Source: Tribonema minus (taxonomy: Eukaryota > Sar > Xanthophyceae > Tribonematales > Tribonemataceae). From it: a stretch of DNA of 64,000 nucleotides. Location of the stretch: NCBI GenBank assembly GCA_017506865.1, contig JAFCMP010000090.1, positions 682,001 through 746,000 on the forward strand, given 5' to 3'. The translations under genes were made by a program, and so were the position numbers. Position 1 is the stretch's first letter; each line of letters starts with the position of its first letter. The notes under the pieces are model-generated. The model did not search any database. It worked only from the letters and a program-made list of their open reading frames with translations, and was not told the DNA's origin. Below are positions 17,452 through 27,459 of this stretch, one piece after another.

Positions 17452-18990
17452 GTCATGTAGGGAAACCTCGGTCCCAAAACCTGAAATATCTCTCAGACTG
17501 ATCTCAGCCTGCTGTTTCGATGTGTCTGCAACAATTAAATGCAGTTTACGAAAATCTAGCGAGCGTCGTACTGACCCCATTTAGGGTCAGCCTCTGAAAA
17601 AAACTTTTCTGGCAGACTCGCAGTCTCAAATTTCAAGCATGGCGTTAGGCGCTAGGCGGTTGGTGCAGGCAGGCACCTCGAGCCGCAGACGCCTGCATAA
17701 TTGAGCAGGCCATCTCGCTCACTGAACGCATCGATCAAGCACCCTACTGCGCCTAGCAATTAGGCGCGCGTTTCGTAGGCATTGAGCCCCCTTAAAAGTG
17801 AATTAAGGTGTATCAGCTGCAGTGCCACAGCTGAAGCTTTGATCTAACACCCTACTGCGCCTAGCAATCCATGTAAGCTATACAGTGAGGGTGAACATGG
17901 TGAGAACATATGTTATGGTGGGGAGCAAGTTCTAAATTAAAATCAGACTGCACTACACTGCTGATCACCTGGTCAAGCACTCCTGAGCCTACTTCAGTCT
18001 GACACTGGATGGGCACATTGTGCTTGGACATTAATATAAGTGCTGGGTCATGTAGGGAAAACTTCGGTCCCAAAACCTGAAATATCTCTCAGACTGATCT
18101 CAGCCTGCTGTTTCGATGTGTCTGCAACAATTAAATGCAGTTTACGAAAATCTAGCGAGCGTCGTACTGACCCCATTTAGGGTCAGCCTCTGAAAAAAAC
18201 TTTCCTGGCAGACTCGCAGTCTCAAATTTCAAGCATGGCGTTAGGCGCTAGGCGGTTGGTGCAGGCAGGCACCTCGAGCCGCAGACGCCTGCATAATTGA
18301 GCAGGCCATCTCGCTCACTGAACGCATCGATCAAGCACCCTACTGCGCCTAGCAATTAGGCGCACGTTTCGTAGGCATTGAGCCCCCTTAAAAGTGAATT
18401 AAGGTGTATCAGCTGCAGTGCCACAGCTGAAGCTTTGATCTAACACCCTACTGCGCCTAGCAATCCATGTAAGCTATACAGTGAGGTTGAACACGGTGAG
18501 AACATATGGTGGGGAGCAAGTTCTAAATCAAAATCAGACTGCGCTACACTGCTGATCACCTGGTCAAGCACTCCTGAGCCTGCTTCAGTCTGACACTGGA
18601 TGGGCACATTGTGCTTGGACATTAATATAAGTGCTGGGTCATGTAGGGAAAACTTGAGCCCCAAAACCTGAAATGTATCTCGCACTGATCTCAGCCTGCT
18701 GTTTCGATGTGTCTGCAACAATTAAATGCAGTTTACGAAAATCTAGCGAGCGTCGTACTGACCCCATTTAGGGTCAGCCTCTGAAAAAAACTTTTCTGGC
18801 AGACTCGCAGTCTCAAATTTCAAGCATGGCGTTAGGCGCTAGGCGGTTGGTGCAGGCAGGCACCACGAGCCGCAAACGCCTGCATAATTGAACAGGCCAT
18901 CTCGCTCACTGAACGCATCGATCAATCACCCTACTGCGCCTAGCAGTTAGGCGCGCGTTTCGTAGGCATTGAGCCCCCTTGAAAGTGAAC
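17452..18990. repeat. Tandem repeat, unit 591-595 bp, about 2.6 copies
   Basis: Units begin with GTCATGTAGGGAAA at 17452, 18047 and 18638, so the periods are 595 and 591 bp. Copies are nearly identical, implying recent duplication or homogenisation. Each unit carries a hairpin CTGACCC-CATTTA-GGGTCAG (17571, 18167, 18758), a TTAGGCGCTAGGCGGTT segment, and CCCTACTGCGCCTAGCAATTAGGCGCG. Minus-strand ORFs at 17861-18073 and 18440-18721 are the same sequence in successive units. Confidence 0.9.
17571..17590. repeat. Dispersed hairpin element, first of five copies
   Basis: CTGACCC/GGGTCAG arms of 7 bp enclose CATTTA. The flanks are conserved in all copies (TTTACGAAAATCTAGCGAGCGTCGTAC before, CCTCTGAAAAA followed by a T-run after). 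Other copies are at 18167-18186, 18758-18777, 32196-32215 and 32517-32536, all on the same strand. A diverged relative lies near 29739-29776. It could be a transcript-end hairpin or a miniature mobile or structural repeat. Confidence 0.75.
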
Positions 18991-19870
18991 CAAGGTATAT
19001 CAGCTGCAGTGCCACAGCTGAAGCTTTGATCCAACACCCTACTGCGCCTAGCAGTTAGGCGCGCATTTCGTAGGCATTGAGCCCCCTGACAAGTGCATCA
19101 AGGTGTATCAGCTGCAGAGACACAGCTGAAGCTTTGATCCAACACCCTACTGCGCCTGGCAATCAGGCGCGCGCTTCGCATGCATTGAGCCTCCTTGAAT
19201 GTGAACCAAGGTGCATCAGCTGCAGTGACGCCGCTGAAGCTTTGATCCAACACCCCACTGCGCCTAGCAACTAAGCGCGCGGTTCGTATGCGCTGAGCCC
19301 CCAGGATTTTGAACCAACACAGACAGGGTACATTTTGCGACGCTGCCCAGGATTTTGAACCAACACAGACAGGGTACATTTTGCGACGCTGCCCAGGATT
19401 TTGAACCAACACAGACAGGGTACATTTTGCGACGCTGTGACGCTGCTGAAGCTTTGATCCAATATACCCTACTGCGCCTAGCAATTAGGCGCGCGTTTCG
19501 TATGCATTGAGCCCCCTTTGAATGTGAACCAAGGTATATCAGCTGCTGCAGTGACACCACTGAAACTTTGATCAAACACCCTACTGCGCCTACCTATTAG
19601 GCGCGCGTTTCGTATAAGTCAGCCCTTTGGACTTCCAACCAAGATAGACAGAGTGCATAATGCAAATGCAGTGACGCCGTTGAAGGTTGAGCAAAACACC
19701 CTACTGCGCCTAGCAATTAGGCGCGCCTAACGTGTGACCTAAGCCGCCTTGCTGTACAGCCGAGGTATACTATCTGCCTACTAAGCCTGCAGTGACGCTG
19801 CTGAATGTGCATCAAACACCCTACTGCGCCTACCTATTAGGCGCGCCATTCGTGTGCACGAAGCCCCCAT
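18905..19870. repeat. Degenerate tandem repeat, unit about 107-120 bp
   Basis: Eight or more diverging copies share CACCCTACTGCGCCTAGCA(A/G)TTAGGCGCGCGTTTCGTA, then CATTGAGCCCCC and CAGCTGCAGTG.C.CAGCTGAAGC.TTGATC. The same unit also lies inside each 595-bp repeat, so the large repeat arose from this family. Confidence 0.8.
19303..19440. repeat. 46-bp minisatellite, three copies
   Basis: Identical units beginning AGGATTTTGAACCAACACAG start at 19303, 19349 and 19395. It is inserted within one copy of the 107-bp family. Exact identity indicates a recent expansion. Confidence 0.9.
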
Positions 19871-20249
19871 GACTTTGAACCAGGTGACGCACCTGAGCCA
19901 TATCGGACGCCCCGGTGCCTATGGTTTAGGCAGGCTTTCCCTGACTCTCTTGCCCCCCCTGTCCACCATGAAGAAATTTTAGCAGCCACAGCTTCTCTAG
20001 TCTCAGTTCCGATTGCATAGCACGTATCGCCTAGGCGAGGCAGATGAAGGTCTGGCTCAGTTTCCTAGATTTTCGGCGTGTCTTACTTCTTGCTCGTCTA
20101 TCGTGACACCTGCACCCAACACGAGTTGACACTCGCTCAACCCCCGTGATAGCCCCTTTTAGTCTGGAACAAAACAAGATATGTTCTGATGTTCTTTGCT
20201 TCCACGCAACCGCAAAGTAGGTGGCACAACAGAGTGGCACAGAGCTGTC

Positions 20250-22205
20250 ATGGAGGAGAGCAGGAAGAGAACGACGTACTACAGGCTGGAATATGAGCTG
20301 AGCAGACCTACGCCAGATGCTCAGGCTCAAATAATCGAGGCTGCGTGCAGCGTGGAGAACACAGCTACTGCGGTGGCAGGTGAAGGCAACTCTGTGATCA
20401 TACGCATGAAGCAGCAGAGAAGCTGCGAGACTCACTTTCGACTGACTAAACAGGCTTTGATAGCCATGGACGCCACATCAATTCACTGCACCACGGCTAC
20501 ACCTGTGTCCGCATCCAAGCCGATTTCTTCAGTCTCCACGTCTACATCACTGGTGCCATCTGCGCCTCAGGCGCAGGCTATGCTCTATATTGACCAGGAT
20601 ATCGCCAGCGCCCTATCAGAGAACCGCATGCATCAGTATGTGGAACAGGGCCAGCGGCAGCAGTGGGGCGGGTACATTGTGAAGCTGCAACTCATACCAC
20701 AGAGCTTTGGAGTCGCTGCCCGGCCAGTCTGTGGTGCTGGCTGGCTCATTCACAACATCGAGTACCTTAATATACTCACCCACACAGTAAGCGACGCCAA
20801 GAGAATGATGGAATCGAAAGCTCGTTTCGAGGAGGAGCAACGCCGTCGCCGAGCTGAAAATGGGCACATGGAGGACGACGATGCCTTCAACAATATTGAG
20901 CCGGGATGGATTTATGGAGGTGATCAGGAGGCTATAAGAGGGCTTCACAACCCTCTTTGGCGCTCGTTCACCAAGGATGACTATGTGCCATTTTGTCAGC
21001 GTGTACGCGCCGCCGTCTCAACCCACATGGGCAGCACTGTCGAGGCAACAGCCATCGTTATGGCAGCACGGCAGGCACCTCTAGCACCGTACTTTTACCT
21101 ATATGTCAAAACGGCCAAGCCGACGCTGACTGCGCTGCATACATTTCTGCAAAACCTGTGCCAGGTGCTCAGAGTTTGCAACTGCGCACCACCGTGCATG
21201 AAAATCGAAGTGCCCTTGCCTCCCCCCAAGCAAGACCTGAACAACATGACCAAGTACTCAAGCGCGGTGGTGACATTGGATGGAATGCTGACAGCGTGGC
21301 CGCTAGCAACAGACTTTGAGGTGCCTGTTATTGCCTTTCAAGGCGGCACCACTTCCGCCAACAGCACACTCCTACGCCATCTCGCAGAACACGCTGTGGC
21401 TCACATTGTTGACGCTTACTGCTCACGAGACCCGCAGCGTTTGGCATTGTCACTGGTGAACACTCTGCCAGGCGCTAGAGGACCGATGCGCGCATACCGT
21501 GCACTGGAGGACGTGGTCAGCGATGGCGGTGGCAGCGACGTGATGCAAGCAAAATTGGAGGCGTTCCGGTGCACCGAGGTGGAGGAGGACCTGCTGTGCA
21601 TCCAGCAGCGGCGACAGAGGCTAGAGGTGCTGCGTCAGCAGGAGCTGGAGCAGCTGCATATGGATGCTTCACAGCGTGAGCAGGAGCTGGAGAGCAAGGG
21701 AGCACAACTGCAACAGCGATATGCACGCAAGCAGCAGGAAATGTGCACAATGCAGAGCCAACTCAAGGAGCTGGACGAGCGTCAGTCGTCAATGGCGGTG
21801 CGGCGGCGAGATGCCATTGAGGCCATTGAGTTGAGCGAGGGCGCATGGGAACAGGACTTTGTCAAGTTGCGGACTCAGTATGCTGCTCTGTTAAGTGAGG
21901 CGAAAGATGCTGTTTGGACAGCAGAGATTAACTTCGGCCGGTGGAACAGCAGGGCACAACAGCTGCGTGCACAATATCAGCAAACCTCTGCACTTCGACA
22001 GCAGCTGCGAAGCATGACTCGGCAGCTTGAGCAGCTACAAGATGCATCCGCAACTTTGCAGCGCAAGTGCTGTACTGCGCTAGATGAGCAATTGAAGATG
22101 GATGTTGATATTGCAATGTCAGGCTCAGATATCGAAGAGCAATTCAAAGTGCTTCAAGGGCAGATGAATGAGCTCGGGTACAATCTTCTTGTCACGAAGA
22201 AGTGA
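20250..22205 (+). CDS. Large protein with a C-terminal coiled coil, unknown function
   Basis: ATG at 20250 gives 651 residues; the frame also extends to a TTG at 20196, which I reject because ATG starts with conventional context dominate here. The N-terminal two thirds form a mixed alpha/beta globular region without a recognised motif (it contains WGGYIVKLQLIPQSFGVA and FYLYVKTAKPTLTALHTF). From about residue 445 to 640 it is a Gln/Glu/Arg coiled coil. Coiled-coil length and solubility suggest a scaffold or motor-adaptor role, but nothing firmer can be said. Confidence 0.7.
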   Translation: MEESRKRTTYYRLEYELSRPTPDAQAQIIEAACSVENTATAVAGEGNSVIIRMKQQRSCETHFRLTKQALIAMDATSIHCTTATPVSASKPISSVSTSTSLVPSAPQAQAMLYIDQDIASALSENRMHQYVEQGQRQQWGGYIVKLQLIPQSFGVAARPVCGAGWLIHNIEYLNILTHTVSDAKRMMESKARFEEEQRRRRAENGHMEDDDAFNNIEPGWIYGGDQEAIRGLHNPLWRSFTKDDYVPFCQRVRAAVSTHMGSTVEATAIVMAARQAPLAPYFYLYVKTAKPTLTALHTFLQNLCQVLRVCNCAPPCMKIEVPLPPPKQDLNNMTKYSSAVVTLDGMLTAWPLATDFEVPVIAFQGGTTSANSTLLRHLAEHAVAHIVDAYCSRDPQRLALSLVNTLPGARGPMRAYRALEDVVSDGGGSDVMQAKLEAFRCTEVEEDLLCIQQRRQRLEVLRQQELEQLHMDASQREQELESKGAQLQQRYARKQQEMCTMQSQLKELDERQSSMAVRRRDAIEAIELSEGAWEQDFVKLRTQYAALLSEAKDAVWTAEINFGRWNSRAQQLRAQYQQTSALRQQLRSMTRQLEQLQDASATLQRKCCTALDEQLKMDVDIAMSGSDIEEQFKVLQGQMNELGYNLLVTKK

Positions 22206-22354
22206 AAGGTGCGCACAGTTGTCAAGTCACATGATGCGGTATTGCTTCAATGCACCCCGACTCCTCACACACTCTCTGGTGCGTAATGTGGTCTTGCGTG
22301 TGCTTTCTGAGGTGCTGCCCCCTGTACTTTTTTGTGTGTTACATGCAAAGCAGG

Positions 22355-22843
22355 ATGAGCTCAATCCAGATGAGGTTGGACGGCATAACTGACCTGTCTG
22401 ATACTGATGTTGTTCAGTTGCTGATTGACATATGTGACATCCGTGATGCAAGGGCTGTAGTCTACGTGTATGACAAGATGCGTGCGCGCCGCATTCCACT
22501 GTCAGAACAGATCAAACAGGCAATGAGGAGGGTAGAGGCAGACAGAGGCCGTACACCATTCACTCTTAGCGTACCTGCAAATCTCGCCCCCCACCTTCAG
22601 CCTTCACGCCGCATACATAAGACATGCAAGGGCTGGCGAATAGCAGCGCGCAACTCGGACGCATCCAGCCACGTTCTGCGCGCACAGGAGTGGGTGAGCA
22701 CTCAGCCAGCTGGTAGTCTTGATGTTCGATCGAGCGCTGCTGCACGAATGCATGTAGCAAAACGTCTTGCACGTGAGCTGCATGTGCCCCTGGAGACAGC
22801 AAGGGGCATAGTGACATCTCTGAAACGTACAGGAGTATTGTAG
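22355..22843 (+). CDS. Helical protein with a PPR-like hairpin
   Basis: The frame opens with ATG at 22250, but the first 35 residues are Cys/Trp-rich and atypical, so I prefer the ATG at 22355 (162 residues). The N-terminus contains DVVQLLIDICDIRDARAVVY then VYDKMRARRIPLSEQ, resembling a single pentatricopeptide helix pair (x-LI...C-x-A...Y-KM...-I). The C-terminal half is basic and helical with RAQEWVST and a helix-turn-helix-like end (HVAKRLARELHVPLETARG). Nucleic-acid binding is a guess. It is followed by the 22886 gene with 42 bp between. Confidence 0.5.
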   Translation: MSSIQMRLDGITDLSDTDVVQLLIDICDIRDARAVVYVYDKMRARRIPLSEQIKQAMRRVEADRGRTPFTLSVPANLAPHLQPSRRIHKTCKGWRIAARNSDASSHVLRAQEWVSTQPAGSLDVRSSAAARMHVAKRLARELHVPLETARGIVTSLKRTGVL

Positions 22844-22885
22844 CAGGAAAAAAATCACTGTACTGGTTTAAAGGAATGAGCGCCG

Positions 22886-25800
22886 ATGAGAAGACGGCGG
22901 CCATATTCTGTCGCGGCACAGTTTGGAGTGCAGCGAAACAACCCCTTAATTCACGACAGGCTGGCAGACATCACCCCTAAGTTTGATCCCTTTGAAAGCT
23001 CTACGTGGATCATGTTCTCTCCCAATGTGTCACCAACACCATCTGAACTGTCTGACATGTATGAGGATGACCTGGATGATGACAGTGCACACACCTCATT
23101 CCTGCCTGTGAGCAGACAAATACGAAGCTTGAAGGATGATAACGCAAAGTTGACAGCGGAACTGTCTGCATGTAATGCAACTGTCACCTCGCACACTCAA
23201 GTGCAGGCTGTGCTGGCTTCGCAGGTGCTGGCTGCTCAAAGTCTTGCTCAGGCCAAGTCTGAAGCGGCGCAGCAGGCACTCGATAGAGCACAAGAAGCAC
23301 TTCAGCGAGCCCATGAAGCCCAGGCAGCTGAAACACTGGCCAATAGTAAAGCCTTACAAGCTCAGGCTGACTTGCAGACTGCGCAGGCCGATGCAGCTAC
23401 TAGAAGGTCAGCCGCAGATGCTGCATTGCTCGCTCTTGCTGATGCGGAGAGCCGTGAGAAGTCAGCACAAGCGTTGGCAGCACAATATGCAGGGGAGAGA
23501 GACAACGCACAGGCTCAGCTTGTTGCTCAGTCACTACAAGAAGCACAGGTCCGAAGGGAGCTCGCAGACGCCCTTGCAAAGACACAGGTCGCAGAAGCGG
23601 AAGCAGCAGCCCTCAGAGCTCAGGCTCAGATGAGTGCAGCGTCTCAAGCCGCCGCTGTCGCTCAGCAGGCTGCTCAGGCAAGTGCTACCATGACAAATGC
23701 AGCCACATCAGCACAGAGCACAGCTGCTAACGCGGTGCAGGTTGCACATGATGCGCAACAGGCTGTCAATGCAGTTGTACAGCAAGCTGCAGGTGCAGAG
23801 CCGCATGCTCCAAAGACTTTGCCAATGTCAGTTGCCGATGATACTGAAATGCGCATGCATATGGACAATCACTGGGCTCGCATAAAGCTAATCATGGCTG
23901 ACCTACACACACAAGTTCAATCAGGGGGCACTGCTGATGACATGAGAGAACAAGTTGAGCAACTGATAGGCAGTCTCAGATTTTTGAATGCTCTCACTGA
24001 TCAATTAAAAGGCGAGACCAAGTGCAAGGACTTGATCAACCGGTTTGACCTGGCTGACGACTTTGTAATGCGTGGTATGGGTGTGAAGGGTAATAAGTTG
24101 ACTGCCATTCAAATCTATCAGTACCTGAGTGAACGCGCAGAGAGCGTCAACAAGGCGAACATGGACATTATCCGTGAACTCGATCAGTATGATAAGGATA
24201 TGAAAGCGAAAGGACAGCCCACTGAGACCCCACACAAGGCGGAGCGTAACAAGCAGGCTGATGCGCTATCCGCTCAGTATGACACATTGACCAAGGCCAG
24301 GGATGCGAGCGCTGTTGGCAAATTCTTGAATGGGGTTCGTGACATTATGATGCAGCAATGCGTAATGCATGCTGTTTTGAACATAGCCAGGCGCTTTTTG
24401 GCGCTTGTGCCGTTCGATGTGGGCATTGCAGACAGAGCGCCTAATCGTGATCAACTGGCACTCGAGGTGGCTTGGTACCTCTCCCATTTCGAAAGTGGCA
24501 TCAACAAGCAGCAAACCCAGCTACTGATCAATTTCTACGTATGGCTGAGAATTTCATCAGCGGGTAGACTGATGTCATCCCTCAAATACATTGACCTTCT
24601 TTACCAGCAGCCGAAGAATGTAGTGGACGGGCTGGTCAATATGACAAGGCCAATCTTAAGTACTTGGTCAGACCAGAATGATGTCAAAGAGTATCAAGCT
24701 GCAAGGCTGTTGGCGGAAAGGAAGGCAGAAGAATTGCTAGGACATGCTGCAGTAACCCCATCTGAAGTTGCACAGGTCATGAGAGAGGTCAAGAAGAAGC
24801 AGAAGAATGAAAGCGACGACGACTTGAAGAGGCGCATTGACATTTTGAAAAAGTATGAGGATGACGAGTTCAACTTTGAAAAGGCCCGCTCGCTGGATAC
24901 GCTTCAGTCTCGCTTCAAGCAGCTGAACTTTGAAGATTATCCCTTGTTTCAGAGCGCAATGAAATCACGTTACGGTGCATGTGCTCACCACGACGTGGCA
25001 TACAAATCACCTCAGACAATTGGCACTGCCTATGAGACTCTTTACAGGAGCAACATTGCAAATCTGTACAGTGATCTGCTGCAGTGCGCTGAGAAGGGTT
25101 CCAGGAGTGAAGAGTGTGATGATGCACTTCGCAATCGGTGCATTGCTACTAGCAACGGAACATTGTCTCCGATGTGTACTTGGTTACCGCTGGCAAACAG
25201 AGCTACATTGCTTAGTGATGACATTGTAAGCAATCTCACAGAGGAGGTCAAGGAAGGTGCTCACGCTCCTGTTATGATGATGCTCATGCCGTTCTACACT
25301 TACATAACAGTACTGGGCATTTCATCAGTGGACTCAAAGACTACGCCAACATACATATTGCCTGGTGCGCGTCCCACATTCACGGAAGAATGCGCTGCTT
25401 ATGTCGGTGATGCACTCTTGGCCATGCAACCATTCAAACAGGTTGATGTGGAAGCGCTCCTGATCGAAGACTACCCTGATGAGGTGAGAAAAGCCAACGA
25501 TGAAGCGCGTCTGAAACACCCTTATGTCATTGTTCCTGCTATACCAGCTGGTGCAGCGCCTCAGCCTCAGCCTCAGCCGGCACCAGTCAGTCCGAGTGCG
25601 TCGCCGTCCAGTGGCAAGACAGGCTCAATTCCCTCACCTCCTCCGCTGCCGCCGGGCAGTGGCAAGCAAGGGCCGATCCCTCCGCCACCTCCATTGCCGC
25701 CTGCCAGCGGCAAGCAAGGGCCGATCCCTCCGCCACCTCCATTGCCGCCGGGCAGTGGAAAGCAAGGGCCGATCCCTCCACCACCTCCATTACCACCTGC

Positions 25801-26446
25801 CAGCGGCAATCAAGGGTCAATTCCCCCACCTCCTCCATTGCCGCCTGCCATCGGCAAGCATGGGTCGATCCCCCCACCTCCTCCATTGCCGCCTGCCATC
25901 GGCAATTCTGGTTCAATCCCTCCACCACCTCCATTGAGTGCATCAGGGGTCAAAGGCCCTCCAGTGCTTGCTGCAGCTGGGAAGGCTGGCACAGCGGGGG
26001 GTGAACCTATGAAGAAGAAGGGCAACGTTGCAAAGTCAAAGGTGAAAACATCAGTCAGAGTGAGCTCGTCTGCACTTCAAAACCTGCGCACCTTTGTGGA
26101 AGATATTCGGCGCTTCACATTGCAAGCACATGATCTAGCACTGGACGCATCTTCAAAGCTTACGCCAGGAGACTTGGCAAGCGAAAAGCTTGCAAGAAGC
26201 ACTGCAGATAAAGCACGCGATGCTGAAGGTGCGCTGACGCGTGCATCAGAAATGCTGGGGGAAGCGCAGGTCGCATTTGCTGAGATTGAAACTATTGCTG
26301 CAAACATTGCCAGTTCTGCTGACGAGGACGCAGACATTGACAGGGCAACACTTCAGCAGGAGAAAATTGAAGACTTGAACACAACCATAAGCAACATTGA
26401 GGGCATTGGCAGAAAGGGCAGCCATCAAAGAAAAGGCTCCAAATAA
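22886..26446 (+). CDS. Large coiled-coil protein with formin-like polyproline repeats
   Basis: The 1,186-residue ORF has an acidic N-terminus, a long Ala/Gln coiled coil (about 75-300), a helical middle, and at about 905-1020 seven 16-residue units of the form (P/S)IPPPPPLPP(G/A)SGKQG encoded by 48-bp repeats. This motif is the profilin/SH3-binding type found in formin FH1 and WASP-family proteins, so actin recruitment is possible. A C-terminal helical region follows. The reading frame is probably broken near 26400: the frame then open (26397-27167) continues helical coding without a start codon. No FH2 or WH2 domain was seen. Confidence 0.7.
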   Translation: MRRRRPYSVAAQFGVQRNNPLIHDRLADITPKFDPFESSTWIMFSPNVSPTPSELSDMYEDDLDDDSAHTSFLPVSRQIRSLKDDNAKLTAELSACNATVTSHTQVQAVLASQVLAAQSLAQAKSEAAQQALDRAQEALQRAHEAQAAETLANSKALQAQADLQTAQADAATRRSAADAALLALADAESREKSAQALAAQYAGERDNAQAQLVAQSLQEAQVRRELADALAKTQVAEAEAAALRAQAQMSAASQAAAVAQQAAQASATMTNAATSAQSTAANAVQVAHDAQQAVNAVVQQAAGAEPHAPKTLPMSVADDTEMRMHMDNHWARIKLIMADLHTQVQSGGTADDMREQVEQLIGSLRFLNALTDQLKGETKCKDLINRFDLADDFVMRGMGVKGNKLTAIQIYQYLSERAESVNKANMDIIRELDQYDKDMKAKGQPTETPHKAERNKQADALSAQYDTLTKARDASAVGKFLNGVRDIMMQQCVMHAVLNIARRFLALVPFDVGIADRAPNRDQLALEVAWYLSHFESGINKQQTQLLINFYVWLRISSAGRLMSSLKYIDLLYQQPKNVVDGLVNMTRPILSTWSDQNDVKEYQAARLLAERKAEELLGHAAVTPSEVAQVMREVKKKQKNESDDDLKRRIDILKKYEDDEFNFEKARSLDTLQSRFKQLNFEDYPLFQSAMKSRYGACAHHDVAYKSPQTIGTAYETLYRSNIANLYSDLLQCAEKGSRSEECDDALRNRCIATSNGTLSPMCTWLPLANRATLLSDDIVSNLTEEVKEGAHAPVMMMLMPFYTYITVLGISSVDSKTTPTYILPGARPTFTEECAAYVGDALLAMQPFKQVDVEALLIEDYPDEVRKANDEARLKHPYVIVPAIPAGAAPQPQPQPAPVSPSASPSSGKTGSIPSPPPLPPGSGKQGPIPPPPPLPPASGKQGPIPPPPPLPPGSGKQGPIPPPPPLPPASGNQGSIPPPPPLPPAIGKHGSIPPPPPLPPAIGNSGSIPPPPPLSASGVKGPPVLAAAGKAGTAGGEPMKKKGNVAKSKVKTSVRVSSSALQNLRTFVEDIRRFTLQAHDLALDASSKLTPGDLASEKLARSTADKARDAEGALTRASEMLGEAQVAFAEIETIAANIASSADEDADIDRATLQQEKIEDLNTTISNIEGIGRKGSHQRKGSK

Positions 26447-27167
26447 GATTCTGGCCATTCGTGATGAAGGCTTATACTGCACGCTCGCCCTCAGAGTGTT
26501 CAACTACATGGACGAAACGTTCTTGAGCATGTATCCACAACCTGCAAAGGTGATTGGGTACGTACAAAACCATACGTCTACTCCAGCATCTGAACGGGAT
26601 AAAGTGATGTCCATGCTGTTCATACCTGAGGACTTGATGCAGCAGAAGCAGTCACTGGCAGCAGTGCAGACCGCGCACAAAAAGGGTCATCAAGTATTGA
26701 AGCTGATGGAAGCAACTATAAAAAAGATCAATGCTGATGCCAACAATGACTTCACAAAAGCAGAAGCAACGCTCGCAGCAATTGTTATCAAAGTGCAGAG
26801 TGGTCAGAGCCTGCCATCTACCGTGAGGAACTTTGTAGAAGTGGCTGTTAAGAAGGCTCACGGTGCAACCATGAAACTAAAGGACATGACAGATGAGGTG
26901 ATCAAACAAGCCACAGAGGCTGATCTGGGCGCGCAGTCTCCACTGCTGAAGGACGATAAGCTTCACAAGGCATTGGAGTATGCAGCTGAGACGCACAAGT
27001 TTGTCATATCAAGTGCGGACCTCATTGAGCCATTGCAGAATCGGTATATTGCTATTAAAGCCCTCGGTGACACGATATTGCCCCTGATACCTGTAAGAGC
27101 AGTGACACCTATATCGAAATCCGCACTCATTCAGCAAGTCAAACAGGCGGTAACTGGGAACCCATGA
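26397..27167 (+). CDS. C-terminal continuation of the polyproline coiled-coil gene (frame +1)
   Basis: This open frame starts inside the end of the preceding ORF and has no ATG until 26508, yet residues before that Met (AAIKEKAPNKILAIRDEGLY) look coding. Removing one G from the run at 26399-26402 would join the two frames smoothly, so a homopolymer-length error or mutation is likely. The content is alpha-helical, Lys/Ala-rich, without motifs. If the ORF is independent, the start would be the ATG at 26508 (220 residues). Confidence 0.5.
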   Translation: MRALAERAAIKEKAPNKILAIRDEGLYCTLALRVFNYMDETFLSMYPQPAKVIGYVQNHTSTPASERDKVMSMLFIPEDLMQQKQSLAAVQTAHKKGHQVLKLMEATIKKINADANNDFTKAEATLAAIVIKVQSGQSLPSTVRNFVEVAVKKAHGATMKLKDMTDEVIKQATEADLGAQSPLLKDDKLHKALEYAAETHKFVISSADLIEPLQNRYIAIKALGDTILPLIPVRAVTPISKSALIQQVKQAVTGNP

Positions 27168-27346
27168 AAATTATAATGCAAATCGAAAAAGAAACCAGTT
27201 TTAGTATTGCACTTCATCTTCGACCGTTGCTAATAATGATAGTGAACGCACCTAGCAGCGTGTTGTCAACTATGCTCAATGCAACCTCGCCGTCGTGCAG
27301 CCGCAAAAGCAAGGCAGCAACTGAAACCGAAATCGAAAACCCCTAA
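27164..27346 (+). CDS. Possible small ORF overlapping the previous stop
   Basis: 60 codons from an ATG that overlaps the preceding stop as ATGA. It has a hydrophobic centre (IALHLRPLLIMIVNA) and a basic tail. No further support exists; it may be chance. The rest of the gap to 27459 contains nothing recognisable. Confidence 0.2.
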   Translation: MKIIMQIEKETSFSIALHLRPLLIMIVNAPSSVLSTMLNATSPSCSRKSKAATETEIENP

Positions 27347-27459
27347 ATATACTTTAATCTGCGCGCTGTACTTGCTCTGTAATCACCGGTGCAGCCATTG
27401 TACTAGCCGTGACTACCTGCTCTGTATGCACATAAAAATGTTGACACTCAGGCAAAGAT

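Larger units (their letters stand above)
17206..20249. other. Long non-coding repeat block
   Basis: About 3 kb without a convincing gene. It holds two and a half tandem units of 591-595 bp, a decaying array of about 107-120 bp units and a 46-bp minisatellite. ORFs predicted here are copies of one another, a product of the repeats. The stretch 19880-20249 leads to the next gene and shows nothing recognisable. Confidence 0.8.

Noticed and set aside
17571..17590. Telomere-like TTAGGG inside the hairpin element
   Set aside because: Only a single hexamer per element as part of the stem-loop; no tandem array.
19303..19440. CRISPR-like array
   Set aside because: The 46-bp units are directly adjacent and identical with no unique spacers, so it is a minisatellite.
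17398..19575. Several minus-strand ORFs sharing MGSVRRSLDF or CVGSKSW segments
   Set aside because: All are copies of tandem repeats or of the 46-bp minisatellite; the same N-terminus reappears at 31989-32204 from the related repeat.
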